DNA of 9,476 nt from Prevotella sp. (lineage in GTDB: Bacteria > Bacteroidota > Bacteroidia > Bacteroidales > Bacteroidaceae), in NCBI GenBank assembly GCA_017428805.1, contig JAFRQC010000140.1, forward strand, positions 1 to 9,476. Reading direction: 5' to 3'. Positions within the stretch are counted from its first letter, which is position 1. Every line of letters starts with the position of its first letter. This document shows, piece by piece, positions 4,922-9,476 of this stretch. A program made the translations under genes and the position numbers. Below the pieces are notes generated by a model. It searched no databases and was not told where the DNA came from. It saw nothing but the letters and a program-made list of their open reading frames with translations.

Positions 4922-7870
4922 ATGAAAAAAATTAGTTTGTTGATTGTTGCCCTGATGGTGACAGTCGTTACATTCGCACAGCGAACAGTTAGAGGAACAG
5001 TAGTAGAACAGGACACGCAGGAAGCCGTCATTCAGGCTACCGCCGCCCTGCTCAGTGGTGAAAAGGTGGTGGCCAATGCGGTTACCAACACAGAAGGTGG
5101 ATTCTCCATCAAGGCGCCGGAGGGTTCTTACACCCTACAGGTGACTTATGTGGGTTTCAAGACCTACACGAAGAAGATCACGTTGAAGGACAAAGACTAT
5201 AATGCCGGCACTATCAAGCTCGAGCCCGATGCCATTATGCTGAAGGGAGCCACGGTGACGGCCCGTGCCCAGAAGGTGACGCTCAAGGCCGACACCTTCG
5301 TCTATAATGCCAATGCCTTCCGTACGCCGGAGGGATCGGTAGTTGAGGAACTCGTGCGCCGTCTGCCTGGTGCAGAGGTCAACGACGACGGTACCATTAA
5401 GATCAACGGTAAGCAGGTGAAGAAGATCCTCGTCGATGGTAAGGAGTTCATGACGGGTGATACGAAGACCGCCATGAAGAACCTGCCCACGAACATCATC
5501 GACCGTATCAAGGCCTACGACCAGCAGAGCGACCTCGCCCGTGTGTCTGGTATCGAAGACGGTGAAGAGGAAACGGTGCTCGACTTCGGCATCAAGGCTG
5601 GTATGAACCGGGGTATTATGGTGAATGCTGACCTCGCCGCAGGTACCAAGAACCGCTATGCAGGCCGAATCTTCGGTGGTATTATGAAGGACGACTTCAA
5701 GACGTTCCTCATGACCAATGCCAACAACACCAATGATATGGGCTTCCCCGGTGGTGGTGGCGGTGGTGGCCGATTCGGTGCCGGACGTCAGGGCCTGACT
5801 GCCAACAAGATGGTCGGCCTGAACCTGAACTATGAGAAGAAGGACAAGCTGAAGATCGACGGTAGTGTGCGCTGGAACCACAGCGACGGCGACGCTTTCT
5901 CAAAAAGCTCGACGGAGAACTTCTTCAGTAGCGATTTGTCATCGTTCGGCAACAGCAGGAGCCATAACTTCTCCCGTTCCAACCAGTGGAATGCTCAGAT
6001 GCGCCTGGAGTGGCAGCCCGACTCGATGACAAACATCATGTTCCGCCCCAATGCCCGCTATAACTCCCAGGATGGCGAGAACTCCAGCGAGAGTGCCACT
6101 TTCATGGAGAATGAGGACCCTTATAAGTATGTGGCAGATCCTCTGGCTGAGATTCAGACGCTGATTGGCAAGAATGTTGTCAAGAACCTGAATATGCAGG
6201 ACGGTATCAGTTACAGTGACTCCAAGAACGTCGGTGGTATGCTGCAGTTCAACCGTCGTCTGAACAACAACGGCCGGAACATCACCGTCCAGTTGAACGG
6301 CAACTGGAGTGAGGGTATGAGCAAGTCGATGACGAACAACTATATTTTCTTGTTTAATCCGTTGGACACGACGATCACCAATCGTTATAATGTGACACCT
6401 GAAGACCGTTGGAGCTACAGTGTCCGTGCCACTTACAGCGAGCCCATCTTCCGTCAGGTCTATCTCCAGTTCAGCTACACCTACCAGTACAGTTACACCA
6501 AGAGTGACCGTAAGACTTATAGTTTGACAGACGTATATTTTATGGATATCGAGCCCCAATATCGTAATTGGGATGCCTATCTTAACCGTCTGACCTATCC
6601 TCTTGATCACTATGTGGATTCTGCGCTGTGCCGTATGTCGGAGTATAAGAACTACAACCATACTGGAGAGGTGATGCTGCGTATCGTGCGCAAGGCCTAT
6701 AACTTCAACGTAGGTTTCCAGGTACTTCCGCAGAAGACACACTTCCTCTATGATTATCAGGGTCAGCATTTTGACATTACAAGAAACGTGACCAACTTTA
6801 CGCCTACGCTCGACTTCCGCTGGAAGAAGTCTGCCACAGGTCAGCTGCGCTTCACCTATCGTGGTCGTACCCAGCAGCCCTCTATGACCGACCTGCTTCC
6901 TATCAGGGATGACAGCAATCCGCTGCGCATCACAGAAGGTAATCCGGAACTGGATCCTTCCTTCACGCAGAACTTCAACCTCTTCTACAACGATTACTTC
7001 CAGAAGCATCAGCGCGCTGTGATGGCTTTTGTGAACTTCTCGACGACAAGAAACTCCGTGGCCAACAAATCCACTTATAATTCTGAGACTGGTGGTACCA
7101 TCACGCGTCCTGAGAACGTCAACGGTAACTGGAACGGCAACCTCGGCTTTATGTTCAATACTGCCATCGACTCGGCAGCCTACTTCAACATCAACACGTT
7201 CACCAACTTGAGCTATGCCCACAACGTCGGCTTCGTAAGCGTCAACAGCCTCCAAGACTCAGAGAAGAGTGTCACCAAGTCGCTCGGTATCGGCGAGCGT
7301 CTGGCAGGTAGCTACCGCAACGAGTGGTTGGAGATAGAGCTCAACGGCTCGTTGAACTACACACGTTCTCGCAGTGAACTGCAGCCCAACAACGACCTCG
7401 ACACCTGGCAGTTCGCATACGGCGGTATGGTCGGCATCACCGCTCCCTGGGGTACGTCGTTCACCACGAACCTCACGATGCAGAGCCGTCGCGGTTATTC
7501 TGACAACTCGATGAACACCAACGAGCTCATCTGGAATGCCCAGGCTTCACAGAGCTTCCTCAAAGGCAACGCCCTCACCATTTCACTTCAGCTCTACGAC
7601 ATCCTGCATGAGCAGTCCACCTTCAGCCGTACCATCACTGCCTCGTCGCGCAATGATACTGAGTATAACGCCGTCACCAGCTATGGAATGGTTCACGTCA
7701 TCTATCGTCTGAACCTTTTCGGAGGCTTTAAGAACCGTGGCGGTGGCTTCGGAGGCCCTGGCGGTCCTGGCGGTCCCCGTGGTGGTCGTGGAGGCTTCGG
7801 CGGAGGCGGTCCTCGTGGCGGAGGCTTTGGCGGTGGCTTCGGAGGCGGTCCCCGTGGTGGCCGGTTCTAA
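4922..7870 (+). CDS. TonB-receptor-like outer-membrane beta-barrel protein with Gly/Arg-rich tail
   Basis: This 982-residue predicted outer-membrane protein belongs to the Bacteroidetes group with a carboxypeptidase-regulatory-like domain, a plug and a large beta-barrel. The ATG at 4922 is chosen because it starts a clear signal peptide (residues 1-20, ending VTFAQ); a GTG at 4889 would bury that signal. Residues 21-105 form the regulatory-like domain (RTVRGTVVEQD, TYVGFKTY). Residues 110-225 look like the plug, with the typical LPGAEVNDDGTIKINGKQV start and VDGKEF. The barrel fills the rest, with many aromatic alternating strands, and its last strand seems to be MVHVIYRLNLF, ending at Phe933. 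A 49-residue tail follows with 30 Gly, 6 Arg, 6 Phe and 5 Pro. A seven-Gly run occurs at 277-283. No SusD partner or regulator is adjacent, so the substrate is unknown and active transport is not proven. Confidence 0.88.
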   Translation: MKKISLLIVALMVTVVTFAQRTVRGTVVEQDTQEAVIQATAALLSGEKVVANAVTNTEGGFSIKAPEGSYTLQVTYVGFKTYTKKITLKDKDYNAGTIKLEPDAIMLKGATVTARAQKVTLKADTFVYNANAFRTPEGSVVEELVRRLPGAEVNDDGTIKINGKQVKKILVDGKEFMTGDTKTAMKNLPTNIIDRIKAYDQQSDLARVSGIEDGEEETVLDFGIKAGMNRGIMVNADLAAGTKNRYAGRIFGGIMKDDFKTFLMTNANNTNDMGFPGGGGGGGRFGAGRQGLTANKMVGLNLNYEKKDKLKIDGSVRWNHSDGDAFSKSSTENFFSSDLSSFGNSRSHNFSRSNQWNAQMRLEWQPDSMTNIMFRPNARYNSQDGENSSESATFMENEDPYKYVADPLAEIQTLIGKNVVKNLNMQDGISYSDSKNVGGMLQFNRRLNNNGRNITVQLNGNWSEGMSKSMTNNYIFLFNPLDTTITNRYNVTPEDRWSYSVRATYSEPIFRQVYLQFSYTYQYSYTKSDRKTYSLTDVYFMDIEPQYRNWDAYLNRLTYPLDHYVDSALCRMSEYKNYNHTGEVMLRIVRKAYNFNVGFQVLPQKTHFLYDYQGQHFDITRNVTNFTPTLDFRWKKSATGQLRFTYRGRTQQPSMTDLLPIRDDSNPLRITEGNPELDPSFTQNFNLFYNDYFQKHQRAVMAFVNFSTTRNSVANKSTYNSETGGTITRPENVNGNWNGNLGFMFNTAIDSAAYFNINTFTNLSYAHNVGFVSVNSLQDSEKSVTKSLGIGERLAGSYRNEWLEIELNGSLNYTRSRSELQPNNDLDTWQFAYGGMVGITAPWGTSFTTNLTMQSRRGYSDNSMNTNELIWNAQASQSFLKGNALTISLQLYDILHEQSTFSRTITASSRNDTEYNAVTSYGMVHVIYRLNLFGGFKNRGGGFGGPGGPGGPRGGRGGFGGGGPRGGGFGGGFGGGPRGGRF
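7721..7867 (+). repeat. Gly/Arg-rich repetitive coding tract
   Basis: The last 49 sense codons of the outer-membrane protein gene are built from repeated GGxGG, GGPRGG and GGGFGG units using mixed GGC, GGT and GGA codons. The tract is low in complexity at both protein and DNA level, so it is liable to length change and assembly error. It ends right before the stop. Confidence 0.85.
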
Positions 7871-7903
7871 GACAAAATACAATTCATATTGCATAACAAA
7901 AAC

Positions 7904-7960
7904 GCTAATAATTATGCATAATGTGCGAAAAACGGCACATTATGCATAATTTTTATTAGC
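7904..7960. terminator. Long AT-rich hairpin after the outer-membrane protein gene
   Basis: A perfect 17-bp stem (7910-7926 with 7935-7951, 8-nt loop GAAAAACG) extends outward by 6 more pairs, GCTAAT (7904-7909) with ATTAGC (7955-7960), across a 3-nt bulge. Each arm contains the self-complementary 12-mer ATTATGCATAAT. It begins 33 bp past the stop at 7870 and the right arm holds a run of five T residues, so terminator function is plausible, possibly in both directions. A dispersed palindromic repeat is an alternative. Confidence 0.6.
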
Positions 7961-8006
7961 AAAAGTCAATTTTTTGCGTCATTTTGCAAAAAAATATCCG
8001 TTATCC

Positions 8007-8037
8007 CTTGCCCATTATCTTTTATTTGTTATCTTTG
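8007..8037 (+). promoter_or_regulatory. Promoter of asnA
   Basis: CTTG (8007-8010), 19 bp, then TATCTTTG (8030-8037) followed by CAGC. Element sequence and spacing match the aroB promoter. Transcription would start about 8044, some 20 nt before the ATG at 8064, which argues against any upstream start codon for asnA. TTATC recurs in this region at 8001, 8015 and 8029. Confidence 0.7.
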
Positions 8038-8063
8038 CAGCCAAAATTAGAATCAACTGTAAA

Positions 8064-9101
8064 ATGGGACAAGTAATCAAACCCCTGCACTATGAGGCCT
8101 TGCTCGATACGAAGCAGACCGAGCAGGGCATCAAACTTATTAAAGACTTCTTTCAGCAGAATCTCTCCACAGAGCTCCGTCTGCGTCGTGTCACAGCCCC
8201 CTTGTTCGTCCTGAAAGGACTGGGTATCAACGACGACCTGAACGGTGTGGAGCGGGCCGTCACCTTCCCCATCAAGGATTTGGGTGACGCACAGGCTGAG
8301 GTCGTTCATTCGCTGGCCAAGTGGAAGCGTCTCTCGCTGGCCGAGTATCAGATTGAACCGGGCTATGGCATCTATACCGACATGAACGCCATCCGTGCCG
8401 ACGAGGAACTCGACAATCTCCACTCACTTTATGTCGACCAGTGGGACTGGGAGGCCGTCATCCGTCGTGAAGACCGCACGCTGTCGTTTCTGAAGAACGT
8501 TGTCGAACGCATCTATGCCGCCATCCGTCGTACGGAGTATCTCACCTGTGAGACCTATCCCCAGCTTAAGGCCTTCCTGCCAGAGAAGATCCATTTCATC
8601 CACGCAGAGGAATTGTTGAAGATGTATCCCGACAAGACGCCGAAAGAGCGTGAGGATGCCATCTGCGAGGCCTACGGTGCTGTGTTTGTCATCGGTATCG
8701 GCGGTAAACTCTCCAACGGAGAGAAGCACGACGGTCGTGCCCCTGACTACGATGACTGGTCAACCATCGCCGAAAACGGCAAGATGGGACTCAACGGCGA
8801 TATCCTCATCTGGTATCCGATTCTCGGTCGTTCCTTCGAACTCTCGTCGATGGGTATCCGTGTGGATAAGGAGAGCCTGTTGCGCCAGTTGAAACTCGAG
8901 CACAAGGAGGAACGTGAACAGCTCTACTTCCACCAGCAACTGCTCAACGACCGTCTGCCGTTGTCTATCGGCGGAGGTATCGGCCAGAGCCGTCTCTGTA
9001 TGGTGCTGCTCCACAAAGGTCATATCGGCGAGATTCAGGCCTCCATCTGGCCCGACGACATGCGCCAGGCCTGTAAGGCTCTCGGCATGACGCTGATATA
9101 A
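8064..9101 (+). CDS. asnA: Aspartate-ammonia ligase (asparagine synthetase A)
   Basis: AsnA makes asparagine from aspartate, ammonia and ATP in the cytosol; it has the class II aminoacyl-tRNA synthetase-like catalytic fold. The 345-residue protein is near the usual 330-345. Family blocks run throughout: LRLRRVTAPLFV (38-49), FPIKDLGDAQAEVVHSLAKW (68-87), YTDMNAIRADEE (104-115), LYVDQWDWE (122-130), KHDGRAPDYDDW (221-232), and the motif-3-like GGGIGQSRLCM (303-313). An upstream ATG-type extension to 7974 is open, but its 30 residues would cover the promoter and do not resemble the family, so the ATG at 8064 is used. The gene has its own promoter and a hairpin terminator and appears monocistronic. 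I found no missing key residue. Confidence 0.96.
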   Translation: MGQVIKPLHYEALLDTKQTEQGIKLIKDFFQQNLSTELRLRRVTAPLFVLKGLGINDDLNGVERAVTFPIKDLGDAQAEVVHSLAKWKRLSLAEYQIEPGYGIYTDMNAIRADEELDNLHSLYVDQWDWEAVIRREDRTLSFLKNVVERIYAAIRRTEYLTCETYPQLKAFLPEKIHFIHAEELLKMYPDKTPKEREDAICEAYGAVFVIGIGGKLSNGEKHDGRAPDYDDWSTIAENGKMGLNGDILIWYPILGRSFELSSMGIRVDKESLLRQLKLEHKEEREQLYFHQQLLNDRLPLSIGGGIGQSRLCMVLLHKGHIGEIQASIWPDDMRQACKALGMTLI

Positions 9102-9122
9102 ATTGACCTATATTATTTTAAC

Positions 9123-9176
9123 ATGGATTAATCAAAATTTTCGGAGAGAAAATAGAGATTAATCCATTTTTATTTT
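9123..9176 (+). terminator. Inverted repeat after asnA, probable terminator
   Basis: ATGGATTAATC (9123-9133) pairs perfectly with GATTAATCCAT (9157-9167). Inside, ATTTTC (9137-9142) pairs with GAAAAT (9148-9153) around the loop GGAGA. The right arm runs into T-rich TTTATTTT. This suits an intrinsic terminator 21 bp past the asnA stop, though the stem is GC-poor. Each outer arm also carries the 8-bp palindrome GATTAATC (9126-9133 and 9157-9164), 31 bp apart, so a protein-binding role is possible because the right arm reaches the purH promoter. Confidence 0.55.
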
Positions 9177-9177
9177 G

Positions 9178-9185
9178 TAACTTTG
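9178..9185 (+). promoter_or_regulatory. purH -7 promoter element
   Basis: TAACTTTG matches TAnnTTTG and is followed by CGGCC, close to the CAGC after the aroB and asnA boxes. No TTTG-like -33 box is seen at 19-21 bp; that position is occupied by the right arm of the inverted repeat. Transcription would start about 9192, with a leader near 34 nt. Confidence 0.6.
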
Positions 9186-9225
9186 CGGCCTAATTCGAAT
9201 TTTATAACGTTATAATATCATAGAA

Positions 9226-9476
9226 ATGGCTGAGACAAAGAAGATTAAGACCGCCTTGGTGTCTGTATTCCACAAGGACGGCCTTGATGAACTCCTCAAA
9301 AAGTTGAACGAGGAGGGTGTGAAGTTCCTCTCTACAGGTGGAACACAGAAGTTTATTGAGTCTTTAGGTTACGAGTGCCAGAAGGTGGAGGATGTGACGA
9401 CCTATCCTTCCATTCTCGGTGGTCGTGTGAAGACGCTGCATCCGAAGGTGTTCGGAGGTATCCTGGGTCGTCGTGA
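9226..9476 (+). CDS. purH: Bifunctional AICAR formyltransferase/IMP cyclohydrolase, N-terminal part
   Basis: The first 83 codons of purH are present and run off the window end; the full protein is usually 505-530 residues. PurH performs the last two steps of de novo purine synthesis, formylating AICAR and closing the ring to IMP. The visible part is the MGS-like cyclohydrolase domain: ALVSVFHKDGLDELLKKL (10-27), the FLSTGGTQKFIE loop (34-45), VEDVTTYPSILGGRVKTLHP (54-73) with the family KTLHP motif, then KVFGGILGRR. The ATG at 9226 is preceded by an A/T-rich leader without a Shine-Dalgarno site. It has its own -7 box and is separated from asnA by 124 bp. Confidence 0.95.
   Translation, partial: MAETKKIKTALVSVFHKDGLDELLKKLNEEGVKFLSTGGTQKFIESLGYECQKVEDVTTYPSILGGRVKTLHPKVFGGILGRR

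Noticed and set aside
5939..7255. Long open frame of 438 codons on the minus strand inside the outer-membrane protein gene
   Set aside because: It is antisense to a strongly supported gene, has no recognisable domain, and its length follows from the codon bias of the plus-strand gene. The same applies to antisense frames at 496-1221, 2483-3220, 5135-5881 and 4017-4511.
7974..8063. 30-residue N-terminal extension of AsnA
   Set aside because: It overlaps the asnA promoter and the expected transcript start, does not resemble the family, and the ATG at 8064 gives a protein of normal length.
1..9476. Mobile element, prophage, defence system or CRISPR array
   Set aside because: All genes are recognisable housekeeping or envelope genes, with no transposase, integrase, nuclease or spacer array in either strand.

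Overview
The window looks like ordinary chromosome from a Bacteroidales bacterium, most likely Prevotellaceae (Prevotella, Segatella or a close relative). Three things point there. The proteins resemble their Bacteroidales counterparts. Translation starts lack Shine-Dalgarno sequences. Several promoters fit the Bacteroidetes primary-sigma pattern, TTTG near -33 and TAnnTTTG near -7, separated by 19 bp. The species call is an inference from remembered family sequences and was not searched.

Layout from left to right. (1) Positions 1-2299, plus strand: the end of a menaquinone operon, with the 3' part of menB, then menC (o-succinylbenzoate synthase) and menE (o-succinylbenzoate-CoA ligase). In pathway order MenC makes o-succinylbenzoate, MenE activates it with CoA, and MenB closes the naphthoate ring. 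menF, menD and the remaining genes would lie upstream or elsewhere. (2) Positions 2342-4772, minus strand: a secreted CE15-type glucuronoyl esterase, preceded by aroB (3-dehydroquinate synthase). AroB feeds chorismate synthesis, and chorismate is also the menaquinone precursor. (3) Positions 4922-7870, plus strand: a large outer-membrane beta-barrel protein of the TonB-receptor type with a Gly/Arg-rich C-terminal tail. (4) Positions 8064-9101, plus strand: asnA (ammonia-dependent asparagine synthetase). (5) From 9226 to the window end, plus strand: the first 83 codons of purH (purine synthesis). Gaps between genes are 28 to 193 bp; no gene-free stretch exceeds 300 bp. No tRNA, rRNA, CRISPR array, transposase or phage gene was seen.

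Regulation visible in the sequence. aroB and the outer-membrane protein gene are divergent, and their promoters physically overlap. asnA has a promoter with the same spacing as the aroB promoter. purH has a clear -7 box directly behind an inverted repeat that probably terminates asnA. The terminator that best fits the leftward esterase transcript lies inside the last codons of menE.

Nothing here looks like a new multi-gene system. What merits a second look is mostly small-scale. Short tandem repeats sit in and around the men genes, including one inside the menE coding sequence. A convergent-strand terminator covers the menE catalytic-lysine codon. Two promoters overlap. The esterase has an altered residue next to its nucleophile, and the barrel protein has a glycine/arginine tail beyond its last predicted strand.
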